From Acidisoma sp035492295 (GTDB taxonomy: Bacteria; Pseudomonadota; Alphaproteobacteria; Acetobacterales; Acetobacteraceae), in assembly GCF_035492295.1 (NCBI RefSeq), contig NZ_DATJJK010000021.1, positions 30,738 to 94,737 on the forward strand: DNA of 64,000 nucleotides, in the 5' to 3' direction. Below are positions 34,798-43,751 of this stretch, one piece after another. The notes beneath the pieces were generated by a model. That model was not told the origin of the DNA. It did not search any database and worked only from the letters and a program-made list of their open reading frames with translations. Numbering within the stretch: position 1 is the stretch's first letter; each line of letters opens with the position of its first letter. The translations under genes were made by a program, and so were the position numbers.

Positions 34798-36338
34798 TGG
34801 AGGCCGGGCGCGGCCGGGCCGAGGCCTCTCCGCTTCTGGCTCTGGCTGGCGTGACGAAGCAATTTCTTGGAACTCTGGCCTTGGACCATGTGGATCTCGA
34901 CGTTCGGAGCGGCGAGATTCACGCCCTTCTGGGCCAGAACGGCGCCGGGAAGTCTACGCTGATCAAGCTGTTGGCGGGGATTTTTCCGCCCACGGAGGGG
35001 CAGATCCTATGGCGTGGTCAGCTTGTCAATCCGATATCAGAACAACTTCCCATCACCTTCATTCATCAGGATCTCGGCCTCGTTGACAGCATGACGGTCG
35101 CTGAGAACGTGGCGATCATGGCCGGTTACCCCCGTCGCCTCGGTATCATCGACTGGGCTGAGGCCGCCAGCGCCGCGCGCCGCGCGCTCGCGAAAATGGA
35201 CAGTCCAATCAACCCTGAGACGCGCCTGGGGGACCTGTCTGCGGCCGAGAAATCCATCGTTGCGATCGCCCGGGCACTGGTGCGGCGGTGCGATCTGCTC
35301 GTTTTGGACGAACCAACCGCAGCGCTCCCGGCCGCCGATGTGACGCTACTGCTCGATACGCTGCAGCGACTGAAGGCGAGCGGCATTGGGCTTCTGTACG
35401 TCACGCACAGATTGGACGAGGTGTTCAGGATCGCCGATCGCGTGACGGTGCTCCGCGATGGGCGGCGCATCACCACCTGCGGTGTCGCCGAGAGTTCGCC
35501 GGCCCGCCTCGTCGACTGGATTGTTGGCGGTGCGCTTGCGCAGACGGAATTCGCCACCACCATGGCTTCAGACGAGATCCTGCTTGCGGTGGACAGGCTG
35601 GTCGTGCATCAGGAGGACGGGTCGGGGGTGGTTGGTCCGGTCAGCCTTGCGCTTCGCCGTGGCGAGACGCTTGGCCTCGTCGGGCTCAAAGGTGCGGGCC
35701 ATCACGCCTTGGGCCGAACCCTGTTCGGCGCAACACGACCCCAGTCCGGCACCGTGCAATTCAAAGGCAGGCCGATTGAGGTGCACGGGCCGGGCGACGC
35801 GATCCGCCACGGCATAGGTTTTGTCTCGTCGCGACGCGCCGAGGAAAGTCTGGCCAGTTCCCTCAGCGTGCTGGAAAATCTCTATCTGAACTCCAGCGCC
35901 CGGAGCATATCGCCGCTGCGGCCCGTGGCCCCCGCCCGCGAGTTGGAAGCGTGTCGCCGTGCCTTGGCCCGGTTTTCGGTCCGGCCGCCCGATCCTTCGC
36001 CACCTGTCGCGACACTCAGCGGCGGCAATCAGCAGAAGGTCGTTGTCGCCCGCTGGATGGAGTCAGACGTTGAGCTGCTCATCCTGGAAGAGCCCACGAT
36101 TGGTGTCGATGTCGGATCAAAGGCGGAGATCTATCGCGATCTTGAGCTTGCGCATAAGCGGGGCCGTGCCGTCCTCCTCATTTCGTCGGATTTCGAGGAG
36201 GTTGAGAAAGTTTGCCATCGGGCTCTCGTCTTCAATCGTGGCCAGGTCACCGCCGAAATCGTCCGACCGGATATATCCGTCGCCAGGCTGACCGAACTCG
36301 CTGCCGGGTCGGGCGAAGCCGCGAGCGCTGCGGCATGA
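34797..36338 (+). CDS. Sugar ABC transporter ATPase with two nucleotide-binding domains (RbsA type)
   Basis: A 513-aa cytoplasmic ATPase. The first domain has Walker A GQNGAGKS (46-53), a divergent signature LSAAEKS and Walker B LLVLDEPT. The second has a degenerate P-loop GLKGAGHH, as is usual for this family, a good signature LSGGNQQK and LLILEEPT. The ATG at 34797 shares one base with the preceding stop (TGATG); a GTG 3 bases earlier is an alternative. It forms a CUT2-type importer with the flanking binding protein and permease. Confidence 0.92.
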   Translation: MEAGRGRAEASPLLALAGVTKQFLGTLALDHVDLDVRSGEIHALLGQNGAGKSTLIKLLAGIFPPTEGQILWRGQLVNPISEQLPITFIHQDLGLVDSMTVAENVAIMAGYPRRLGIIDWAEAASAARRALAKMDSPINPETRLGDLSAAEKSIVAIARALVRRCDLLVLDEPTAALPAADVTLLLDTLQRLKASGIGLLYVTHRLDEVFRIADRVTVLRDGRRITTCGVAESSPARLVDWIVGGALAQTEFATTMASDEILLAVDRLVVHQEDGSGVVGPVSLALRRGETLGLVGLKGAGHHALGRTLFGATRPQSGTVQFKGRPIEVHGPGDAIRHGIGFVSSRRAEESLASSLSVLENLYLNSSARSISPLRPVAPARELEACRRALARFSVRPPDPSPPVATLSGGNQQKVVVARWMESDVELLILEEPTIGVDVGSKAEIYRDLELAHKRGRAVLLISSDFEEVEKVCHRALVFNRGQVTAEIVRPDISVARLTELAAGSGEAASAAA

Positions 36339-37387
36339 GTACCTCGGTCACCAGCAGGCCCCGCAGCGCATCGGGTTGGTCCCGCGCGGTTTCGGTCTGG
36401 GGTCTCCTGGTGCTTCTGGTCGTTCTCATCGCGCTGTTCTCGGTGCTGAAACCCGAGACCTTCCCCACCTACTTCAATTTTCGCTCGATCATGGACAACA
36501 AGGCAATCTCGGCGCTGCTCGCGCTGGCGGTCTTCCTGCCGATGACGGCGACGCATTTCGACCTCTCGGTCGGCTTTCTCCTAGGAATTTCGCAGGTTCT
36601 GGTGATTGGACTTCAGGGGCAGGGTCTCGGATGGATTGAGTGTTCGGCACTTGTCCTGCTCCTGGGTGCTGTTGTCGGCCTGTTCAACGGCGTGCTCGTG
36701 ACGATTGTGGGGATCGACAGTTTTATCGCCACGCTCGGTACGGGAACGCTGCTTTATGGACTTAACGAATGGTACACGGGCGGCCAGCAGGTGGTGGCGT
36801 CCCTGCCTCCTGCATTTCTCGGCCTTTCCGGCGTGATCTTCGGCATTCCGCTGCCCGCGCTATATGTGCTCGTTCTCAGCCTGATTTTGTGGGTGGTCTT
36901 CGAATACCTCCCTGCGGGCCGACATCTTTACGTGCTGGGTGCAAATCCGCGGGCGGCGGAACTGAACGGCATCTCGGCCAAGCGTTATGTCACGGTGGCC
37001 TTTGTGGCCGCTGGTGTGACGGCTGCCTTCGCGGGCATCATTCTTCAATCACAATTACAGGTTGGGCAAAGTTCGGTGGGGCAGGAATATCTTCTGCCCG
37101 CCTTCACCGCAGCACTCCTCGGTGCAACCTCAATCCGCCCGGGCCGTGTCAATGTCTGGGGCACGATCCTTGCCGTCGCCGTGCTGGCTGTGACGGTGGC
37201 AGGGCTCAATCAACTGGGTGCGCCCTTCTTTGTCGAACCCATTTTTGACGGAGCGATGCTCATCCTCGCCGTAGGACTGGCCGTGACGGCGGTCAAGCGG
37301 CGCACGCGATTGAGCGCGGCCCCCCTCGCGCCTCAGGCGGCCGCTGCCGCGCCGGTTAAGACTTCGATAGGGACTGATCATGTCTGA
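36335..37387 (+). CDS. Sugar ABC transporter permease (RbsC type)
   Basis: A 350-aa inner-membrane permease with about eight to ten hydrophobic helices. The family element FIATLGTGTLLYGL and the late GATSIRPGRVNVWGT loop match RbsC/BPD_transp_2 proteins. The ATG at 36335 overlaps the ATPase stop by 4 bases (ATGA), which decides the start; the longer frame would run far into the ATPase gene. The C terminus overlaps the next gene by 8 bases. It works with the ATPase and binding protein directly upstream. Confidence 0.92.
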   Translation: MSTSVTSRPRSASGWSRAVSVWGLLVLLVVLIALFSVLKPETFPTYFNFRSIMDNKAISALLALAVFLPMTATHFDLSVGFLLGISQVLVIGLQGQGLGWIECSALVLLLGAVVGLFNGVLVTIVGIDSFIATLGTGTLLYGLNEWYTGGQQVVASLPPAFLGLSGVIFGIPLPALYVLVLSLILWVVFEYLPAGRHLYVLGANPRAAELNGISAKRYVTVAFVAAGVTAAFAGIILQSQLQVGQSSVGQEYLLPAFTAALLGATSIRPGRVNVWGTILAVAVLAVTVAGLNQLGAPFFVEPIFDGAMLILAVGLAVTAVKRRTRLSAAPLAPQAAAAAPVKTSIGTDHV

Positions 37388-38321
37388 GCAGCGCGATGAT
37401 AGCCCGGCCCTGGGCGCGGAATGGTATCCATCCCGTTGGGGGAGCGATGACCAGCGGGGCAACGGAAACTTCATGAGCCCGGAGAAAGTGCGGCAGGCGT
37501 TGGCCCTTGTCGAACGACATGAGATCATTCGGCTCGGTCATGATTACGACGCCAAGATCCCGCTCGCGCCTGGCCGGATATTTGGCCTCAGGATGCCGGG
37601 GGGACCCACGGGTGGACCGCATGGTGGCCGGAGCCGGACGATATGGAATGACGAATTTCTGGCTACCGAAATCGGCCAGATCGGCACGCATATGGATGCG
37701 CTCGGTCACCTCGGGCGGCAGATTGGCGACAGGGCAGATCACGGCAACATGCGGTTCTACAACGGAAACCCGCTGTCAGAAATCTGGTCACCCTACGGCC
37801 TCAAGCGCCTCGGGATCGAAAACGCGCCGATTTTCTTCACACCGGGCTTTCTGCTCGATGTCGAGGGGCTCAAGGGCCGGATTATGAATCCCGGCGAGGA
37901 AATCACAGTGACCGATCTCGAGGCTTGCCTCGAACGACAGGGGATCGACGCTGCAGCCTTCAGGCCGGGTGATGCCATTCTGATCCGTACGGGCCATGGA
38001 TCGCGCTTTCTGACGGAGCCAGCGACCTTCTATGATGGCGCGCCGGGTTTGGGTTTGCCAGCCGCCGAGTGGCTAGGACAGAAGGAGCCCTGCGTGGTTG
38101 GCGCGGACAATTTTGCGGTTGATGTTGTTCCGCCTGTCGATCCGGAGGTGTTTCATCCGGTCCACCAGCATCTCATCATGAAAAACGGCATATATCTTCA
38201 CGAGGGAATGAAGCTTGATTCGCTCGCTGAGAAGGGCTGCTGGCGTTTTGCGTACGTGTTTGCCCCGCTCCCCATTGTTGGAGCTACAGGCTCGCCGGGC
38301 TCTCCATTTGCGCTTTTCTAA
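37380..38321 (+). CDS. Cyclase-family metal-dependent hydrolase
   Basis: A 313-aa protein of the cyclase/kynurenine-formamidase family (PF04199 type). The metal-binding motif reads QIGTHMDALGH (100-110), with Gln in place of the first His of the canonical HxGTHxDxxxH; several family branches show this change. A later conserved-looking His lies in HQHLIMKNG. Members hydrolyse amides or lactones using zinc or manganese. It is the last gene of the ribose-type operon, overlapping the permease by 8 bases, so it probably acts on the imported compound, for example by opening a lactone. The real substrate is unknown. Confidence 0.85.
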   Translation: MSEQRDDSPALGAEWYPSRWGSDDQRGNGNFMSPEKVRQALALVERHEIIRLGHDYDAKIPLAPGRIFGLRMPGGPTGGPHGGRSRTIWNDEFLATEIGQIGTHMDALGHLGRQIGDRADHGNMRFYNGNPLSEIWSPYGLKRLGIENAPIFFTPGFLLDVEGLKGRIMNPGEEITVTDLEACLERQGIDAAAFRPGDAILIRTGHGSRFLTEPATFYDGAPGLGLPAAEWLGQKEPCVVGADNFAVDVVPPVDPEVFHPVHQHLIMKNGIYLHEGMKLDSLAEKGCWRFAYVFAPLPIVGATGSPGSPFALF

Positions 38322-38401
38322 ACTTCGATTGATCCCTTGAAGGGACTGTCGAAAACCGCCCTGAGCCAGTCTGCCCTGGAATGGCAGAAAGCTGAAGGCG
38401 G

Positions 38402-39484
38402 TCAGAGTTCGATCCGGTCACTCTGCCGCTCGACCAGCGTGAGCGGCCAGAGTTCGCCAGCAGCGTTGGCCCCACCGGCCAACCGGGCGAGCAGAATTTC
38501 CGCGAGGCGCCGACCGAGGGCTGCGGTGTCAAGGCTGAAGCAGGTCAGCGCGGGCACGAGAAATTCCGTCATCGGCGTGTCATGGACCCCACCGATGATG
38601 GCCACATCCTCTCCGCACCGCAGGCCCAGTTCGGCGAGGCGGCGATACAGTCCCACGGCCATGCCGCTGTCGATGGCGAGGATAGCGGTCGGGCGCGGGC
38701 TCAGGTCAAGCAGCCGACCCGCGATGGCATAGCCGCCGCCGGGCGTAACGTCTCCTTCCGCCACCAGGGTTTTGTCGAAGGGTACACCGGCGGCTTTCAG
38801 GGCTCGACGATATCCGGCGAGGAAGAAGCGTTTCTGCATCAGGTTGCCCGATGGCAAGCCGATTGCGACGCGGCGGTGGCCGGCGGCGACAAAGCGCGCG
38901 GTGGCGATCTCTGCCGCGGCCTCAAAGTCGAGGTCAATCCAGGGGTGGGCACCACCCGACAAGCTGCGGCCAAGGGCGAGAAAGGGAAGCCCGACCTCGG
39001 CCAGATAGTCGAGGCGTGGGTCCTTGGTCCGCGTCCAAGGCAGAATCAGAGCATCGACCTGGCGGCGCTGAATGATGCGCCGCAGGCGGGCGAGCGGGTC
39101 CGGCGTCGCAGTTGGCTGATCGGGCATAACAACGAGATCGTAGCCGCCGCCGCTCAAGACTTGTTGGGTGCCCCCGAACAGGGACAGGAAGAAGGGCTCA
39201 CCGTAAGCCTCGCGCCCCTCGGGAATTTCCCAAAGCAGGCCGACATTGTGGGTCGCACCTTTGCGAAGGCTGCGGCCGGATTGTTGGGGCACATAGCCGA
39301 TGTCGCGCGCCGCTTCGATAACCCGCTTGCGGGTCTCGGGATTGACGTCCGGCCGGTCGTTGAGCGCACGGGAGACGGTGCCGATGGAGATGCCGAGCCG
39401 CGCCGCGAGGTCGCGAATCCCCGATGCCGCCGTTCCGGGCGACGGGAGAGGAAGGATCGAATCACGTTCTTTCATGCCGGGCAC
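38402..39484 (-). CDS. LacI family transcriptional regulator
   Basis: A 360-aa repressor. The helix-turn-helix lies at about residues 22-42 (IRDLAARLGISIGTVSRALN), followed by the hinge QQSGRSLRKG and a PBP-like sensor domain with SLFGG and a late GGVHD element. The start is GTG at 39484, with an in-frame ATG 9 bases downstream as an alternative. It is divergent from the dehydrogenase-epimerase-ABC operon at 39604-44569. The palindrome CGTAAACGTTTACG in the gap is the likely target. It is convergent with the cyclase gene. Confidence 0.92.
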   Translation of the reverse strand: MPGMKERDSILPLPSPGTAASGIRDLAARLGISIGTVSRALNDRPDVNPETRKRVIEAARDIGYVPQQSGRSLRKGATHNVGLLWEIPEGREAYGEPFFLSLFGGTQQVLSGGGYDLVVMPDQPTATPDPLARLRRIIQRRQVDALILPWTRTKDPRLDYLAEVGLPFLALGRSLSGGAHPWIDLDFEAAAEIATARFVAAGHRRVAIGLPSGNLMQKRFFLAGYRRALKAAGVPFDKTLVAEGDVTPGGGYAIAGRLLDLSPRPTAILAIDSGMAVGLYRRLAELGLRCGEDVAIIGGVHDTPMTEFLVPALTCFSLDTAALGRRLAEILLARLAGGANAAGELWPLTLVERQSDRIEL

Positions 39485-39504
39485 TAGATGACCTTAGCTT
39501 TGTC

Positions 39505-39533
39505 TTGACTTGATCACTATCTCGATCATAACG
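39505..39533 (+). promoter_or_regulatory. Candidate sigma70-type promoter for the 39604-44569 operon
   Basis: TTGACT (39505-39510) and ATAACG (39528-39533) are separated by 17 bases, 71 bases upstream of the dehydrogenase start. The adjoining palindrome at 39535-39548 would cover the transcription start, a classic repressor position. Confidence 0.5.
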
Positions 39534-39534
39534 T

Positions 39535-39548
39535 CGTAAACGTTTACG
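39535..39548. promoter_or_regulatory. LacI-type operator
   Basis: CGTAAACGTTTACG is a perfect 14-bp palindrome with central CG, typical of LacI-family operators. It lies between the divergent lacI (39484) and dehydrogenase (39604) genes, immediately after the candidate -10 box. Confidence 0.75.
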
Positions 39549-39603
39549 GACCAGCCTCCGCCTGACGGCAGAAGAGGTGGCGAAACGGAGGGGGCGGAAC
39601 AGA

Positions 39604-40626
39604 ATGACTCTGCGGGCGGTTCTGGCCGGGTGCGGCGCCATGAGCGCCGGATGGATCGACGCGGCAAAACAGCTTCCCGACCTATCTATCGACGGTTTCG
39701 TAGATCTCGATCCGGCTCGGGCCGAAGCCGCGGCGGCACGCTGGGGCAGACCCGCCCGGATCGGTGCGGATGCAGCCGTAATGATCGACGCGCTGCGACC
39801 GGATATCCTCTTCGACGTGGCCGTGCCGGCCGCGCGCCACGCGCTCGTTTCCCACGCCCTTGCCAGCGGCTGCCACGTGCTAACCGAAAAGCCGATGGCC
39901 GAGACGATGGCGCAGGCGGCCGATCTGCTGCACCGGTCGCAGGCGGCGGGACGCATTCATGCCGTGGTGCAGAACCGGCGCTATATCGCCCCCATCCGGC
40001 GGATTCGCAGGCTTCTGGCATCCGGTGTTTTGGGGCCGGTAACCAGCCTGCATTGTGACTTCTTCCTTGCGCCCCATTTCGGGGGCTTCCGGGAGGTCAT
40101 GCGCCACGTGCTGCTACTTGATATGGCAATTCACACGTTCGATGCCGCGCGGTGCATGTCCGGTCTGGATGCCGAATCCGCCTATTGCCGGGAGTGGAAC
40201 CCGCCCGGCTCCTGGTTCGAACACGATTCATCGGCTGCTGCCGTATTCGAGCTCACGGGCGGCGCGATTTTTACCTATCGCGGTTCCTGGGTCGCGGAGG
40301 GTCTTGGCACGAGCTGGGAAAGTGCTTGGCGTATCCAAGGTGAGCGCGGAAGCCTGGTGTGGGACGGGCATGACGATATTCGCGCCGAGACCGTGGGGCC
40401 GCCCCGCCCGCATCTTTTCGACACGGCACAGCCGGTCGAGATACCGCCGCTCGCGCCGGAAGACGGTATCGGCGGGCATCTCGGCGTGATCCGTGATTTC
40501 GTGGCGGCCGTCCGTGGCGGATCGCCGCCCGAAACCCGGGGCGAGGACAACATCAAGAGTTTCGCCATGGTCATGGCCGCGATCAGCAGCGCGGAATGCG
40601 GCGCGCGCGTGGCGCTCGACAACTGA
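39604..40626 (+). CDS. Gfo/Idh/MocA family oxidoreductase
   Basis: A 340-aa NAD(P)-dependent dehydrogenase. It shows the Rossmann motif AGCGAMSAGW (8-17) and TEKPMAE as the catalytic-lysine element, followed by the alpha/beta domain with DMAIHTFD, which holds the conserved His. The ATG at 39604 follows GGAGGGGGCGG and is preferred over an in-frame upstream ATG that adds nine basic residues. It is the first gene of the operon dehydrogenase, epimerase-like, binding protein, two permeases. It probably oxidises the imported sugar or a derivative. Confidence 0.88.
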   Translation: MTLRAVLAGCGAMSAGWIDAAKQLPDLSIDGFVDLDPARAEAAAARWGRPARIGADAAVMIDALRPDILFDVAVPAARHALVSHALASGCHVLTEKPMAETMAQAADLLHRSQAAGRIHAVVQNRRYIAPIRRIRRLLASGVLGPVTSLHCDFFLAPHFGGFREVMRHVLLLDMAIHTFDAARCMSGLDAESAYCREWNPPGSWFEHDSSAAAVFELTGGAIFTYRGSWVAEGLGTSWESAWRIQGERGSLVWDGHDDIRAETVGPPRPHLFDTAQPVEIPPLAPEDGIGGHLGVIRDFVAAVRGGSPPETRGEDNIKSFAMVMAAISSAECGARVALDN

Positions 40627-40643
40627 AGGGGAGGAGACCGGTC

Positions 40644-41531
40644 ATGGATCTGCGCATCGGGACGATGGTCAAATGCAACGCGCCCAATGTCGGCGCTTAT
40701 GTTCGCCAAATCCTGCCGCATGGTTTCGAGAGCATCGAGCCCTTCTTCTGGCAGAGCCTGGGTGGCGCGGATCTGACACGTCTGGCCGCCGAGTTGCGTG
40801 AGGCGATCGGCGACCGCGACGTGACCATGTCGACGCTCGGCATGTTCGGCAATCCGCTGGAGGACGGGGCGCTCGACCGCGAGACGCTGACAGGCTGGAA
40901 AGCCCTGATCGACCACGCCCACCTCTTCGGCGCGACGACGATCGCGGGTTTCACCGGCCGCATCCGCGGTCGCCCGATCGAAGAGAGCCTGCCCCGATAC
41001 CGGGAGGTTTGGGGGGAGCTCGCGCGCCGCGCGGCGGATCGTGGTCTGCGCATCGCCTTCGAAAATTGCGCCATGGACGGGAACTGGGCTGCCGGGGATT
41101 GGAACATCGCCCATAATCCGGATGCCTGGGCGTTGATGTTCAACGAATTGCCGCAGGAAAATATCGGGCTTGAATGGGAGCCCTGCCACCAGATGGTCTA
41201 TCTGATCGATCCTCTGCCGCAGATCCGCAAATGGGCCGCGCGCATCTTCCACGTTCACGGCAAAGATGCCACGATCCGTTGGGAGGTCATCCGCGAGCAT
41301 GGAATCTTCGGGAAGCATCCCTTCGTCTATATGCGCACGCCAGGTTTTGGCGATTCCAACTGGACCGATATCATCACTGAACTTCGCCTCGCAGGCTATC
41401 GTGGCTCGATTGACATCGAAGGCTGGCATGACCCGGTTTACCGCGATGCCTTGGAGATGACGGGGCAGGTCGCTGCCCTTCGCCATCTCCAGCTTTCCCG
41501 TGGTGGCATGCTCGTCCCCAACCCTACCTGA
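40644..41531 (+). CDS. Sugar phosphate isomerase/epimerase-like TIM-barrel protein
   Basis: A 295-aa protein of the AP endonuclease 2-like family. Candidate metal and substrate residues are visible in IAFENCAMDG (Glu), GLEWEPCHQM (Glu and His), IFHVHGKDA (His) and DIEGWHD (late Glu). The ATG at 40644 is preceded by GGGGAGGAG at proper spacing; a longer frame would overlap the dehydrogenase. It is cotranscribed with the dehydrogenase 17 bases upstream and with transporter genes downstream, a common arrangement in bacterial catabolism of unusual sugars or cyclitols. The reaction is not known. Confidence 0.85.
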   Translation: MDLRIGTMVKCNAPNVGAYVRQILPHGFESIEPFFWQSLGGADLTRLAAELREAIGDRDVTMSTLGMFGNPLEDGALDRETLTGWKALIDHAHLFGATTIAGFTGRIRGRPIEESLPRYREVWGELARRAADRGLRIAFENCAMDGNWAAGDWNIAHNPDAWALMFNELPQENIGLEWEPCHQMVYLIDPLPQIRKWAARIFHVHGKDATIRWEVIREHGIFGKHPFVYMRTPGFGDSNWTDIITELRLAGYRGSIDIEGWHDPVYRDALEMTGQVAALRHLQLSRGGMLVPNPT

Positions 41532-41599
41532 ATCCTGCCTGACCTAAGCGCCCGCAAGAGGCGCCCGGGTTCATCCGCAACCCAAAAAGGAGGAAGCTC

Positions 41600-42826
41600 A
41601 TGCCTCGTCTCAAACATCTCTGCGCCGGCCTCGCCTGTGCCGCCGCCATTGGCTTGGCCGCCGCCCCTCGCGCGGACGCCAAGCCTATCACGCTCAATGT
41701 CTGGACGATCGATCTGCAGAACCAGTATATGTTCCCGCTGGCGCAGCAGTTCGAGAAGCTGCATCCGGATATCACGGTGCATGTCAAGCATGTCCAATTC
41801 CAGGACATGAACAACGATCTTGCCCGCGCCGCGATTACCGGCAACGTTCCAGACGTCAGCTACATCGACAATCCTTATGTCGATCTCTTCCGCTCGAGGG
41901 GCATGCTGCTGAACTTGGCGCCGATGATTGCCAGTTCCAAGGTGATCGATCTCTCGAAATTCTATCCGGGGCCGCTTGCCGCCGTGAAATACGGCGACGC
42001 GATCTATGGCATTCCGCGTGGCGCCAATACGCTGGCACTCTACTACAACGCGGATATGTTTAAGGCCGCCGGTCTCGATCCGAATAAGCCACCGCAGACC
42101 TGGGCGGAGCTCTATCTCGATGCCAAGAAACTCACGGACCCGGCCAAGCACGTCTATGGCATCGCCTTCTCGGCGGTGGCGTCGGAGGAGGGGACCTTCC
42201 AGTTTCTGCCCTGGATACAAATGGCGGGCGGCGACTACAACCGGCTGGACACGCCGGATGACGTGAAGGCGCTGCAGTTCTGGCAGACGCTGATCGACGA
42301 GAAGCTCGCCTCCCCGGACACGCTGGTGCGCAGCCAATACGATTCGACCGCGACCTTCAATGCCGGTGAGGCGGCCATGGCGATTTCGGGCCCGTGGGAA
42401 CTGCCGCGCATGGCGACGGACGCCAAGTTCGATTATCGTGTAGCGCTTCTTCCCACCATGACGGCGGGGAGCCCGCGCGTATCGGCACTCGGCGAAGGCG
42501 ACAACGTGATCTTCGCAAAGTCGAAACATCCCAAGGAAGCGTTCGAACTGCTCGAATTCCTCGTCACCCAGATGCCACATGTCTGGAATGACTCGGGCTT
42601 TCTTCCTGTGGAGAAGGTGACGGTCGATCACCCAAAGTGGCCTGCGGACTATGCGATCTTCCTGCAGGCGCTGCAGACGGCGCGTGTGCGCGGTCCAAGC
42701 CCGCATTGGGCCGACATCTCCCAGGCGATTCAGACCGCGATCCAATCGGCGCTCACGCATCAGGCTTCGGCGGCGCAGGCCCTGGCAACCGCACAGAAGG
42801 CGGTGGACGCAGCAGCGAGCCAGTAG
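41600..42826 (+). CDS. Extracellular sugar-binding protein (CUT1 family)
   Basis: A 408-aa periplasmic solute-binding protein. Residues 1-28 form a signal peptide (cleavage near ADA|KPI). The mature part has FEKLHPDITVHV near its start, then YGIPRGANTLALYYNADMF and an AAMAISGPWELP element, all typical of SBP_bac_1 proteins. AAAGGAGG lies just upstream of the ATG. The permease pair follows 22 bases later. No ATPase gene is in this operon, so a MalK-type protein from elsewhere must energise the transporter. The sugar is unknown. Confidence 0.9.
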   Translation: MPRLKHLCAGLACAAAIGLAAAPRADAKPITLNVWTIDLQNQYMFPLAQQFEKLHPDITVHVKHVQFQDMNNDLARAAITGNVPDVSYIDNPYVDLFRSRGMLLNLAPMIASSKVIDLSKFYPGPLAAVKYGDAIYGIPRGANTLALYYNADMFKAAGLDPNKPPQTWAELYLDAKKLTDPAKHVYGIAFSAVASEEGTFQFLPWIQMAGGDYNRLDTPDDVKALQFWQTLIDEKLASPDTLVRSQYDSTATFNAGEAAMAISGPWELPRMATDAKFDYRVALLPTMTAGSPRVSALGEGDNVIFAKSKHPKEAFELLEFLVTQMPHVWNDSGFLPVEKVTVDHPKWPADYAIFLQALQTARVRGPSPHWADISQAIQTAIQSALTHQASAAQALATAQKAVDAAASQ

Positions 42827-42848
42827 AGGGCAGGGCGGAGGCGAGGCC

Positions 42849-43751
42849 ATGAGCCGGATGATCGCGCGATTCAGGGACGGCAGAAGTTTCGACGTCACGC
42901 TGGTCACGCTGGCGCTCGCTTATCTCTTTGTCTTCGCGGCTCTGCCGATGCTCTACACCATCCTGATGTCGGTGCAGAAGATCGACATGTTTACCCTCGG
43001 CACGCTGGCCCGTCCCTTCGTCGGGCTACGCAACTATATCCATGTGCTCTCAATGCCGGTCGCTTGGCGCGTGGCGGAGAACACGGCGATCTTCGTTATT
43101 CTCTCGGTGGTCTTTCAACTCGTGATCGGCCTGGCGCTCGCCATCTACTTCCGGCAGGACTTTCCGGGGGCAGCGACGCTCAGAGGGCTGTTTCTAGCAG
43201 GCTGGGTGATGCCGGCCCTTGTCGTCGGTGCCATCTGGCGCTGGCTGCTGGCGGGGGATTTCGGGGTCGTCAATTATCTGCTGGGTGCCCTCGGTCTCAT
43301 CAAGGGACATATCTTCTGGATCGCCGATCCGCATGTCGCGCTCTATTCTCTCGTCATTGCCAATGTCTGGCTCGGTATTCCCTTCAACATGCTGCTGCTC
43401 GCGGTCGGGCTCGCCGCCATCCCGGGCGATGTGTATGAGGCGGCGGCTCTCGACGGCGCGGGGCCAATCCAGCGCTTCCTTTGCGTGACCCTGCCAATGA
43501 TGCGGGCCACACTCGGCGCCGTGCTCTCGCTCAGCATCATTTTCACCCTGCAGCAATACGATCTGGTGGCGGCGCTAACCCAGGGTGGACCATCCAACGC
43601 CTCCAACGTCGCGCAATACTGGTCCTGGCAGCTGTCTTTCGAGACCTATGACATCGCGGGCGGCAGCGTGGTGGCCGTCTTCATGATCCTGGTCGTGATC
43701 CTGGTGGCCCTTCTCTACGTGCGCTCCACCCGGCTCGAGCAGTCGGCATGA
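42849..43751 (+). CDS. Sugar ABC transporter permease, MalF type
   Basis: A 300-aa inner-membrane permease with six hydrophobic helices, an EAA-type loop (YEAAALDGAGPIQRF, then LPMM) and the downstream TQGGPSNAS element typical of MalF subunits. The ATG at 42849 starts just before the first helix and follows a GGCGGAGGCGAGG stretch; the upstream frame overlaps the binding-protein gene and is discarded. It overlaps the next permease by 4 bases (ATGA). Confidence 0.9.
   Translation: MSRMIARFRDGRSFDVTLVTLALAYLFVFAALPMLYTILMSVQKIDMFTLGTLARPFVGLRNYIHVLSMPVAWRVAENTAIFVILSVVFQLVIGLALAIYFRQDFPGAATLRGLFLAGWVMPALVVGAIWRWLLAGDFGVVNYLLGALGLIKGHIFWIADPHVALYSLVIANVWLGIPFNMLLLAVGLAAIPGDVYEAAALDGAGPIQRFLCVTLPMMRATLGAVLSLSIIFTLQQYDLVAALTQGGPSNASNVAQYWSWQLSFETYDIAGGSVVAVFMILVVILVALLYVRSTRLEQSA

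Noticed and set aside
38333..38345. TCCCTTGAAGGGA inverted repeat between convergent genes
   Set aside because: Stem without a loop and no T-run; not a credible terminator.
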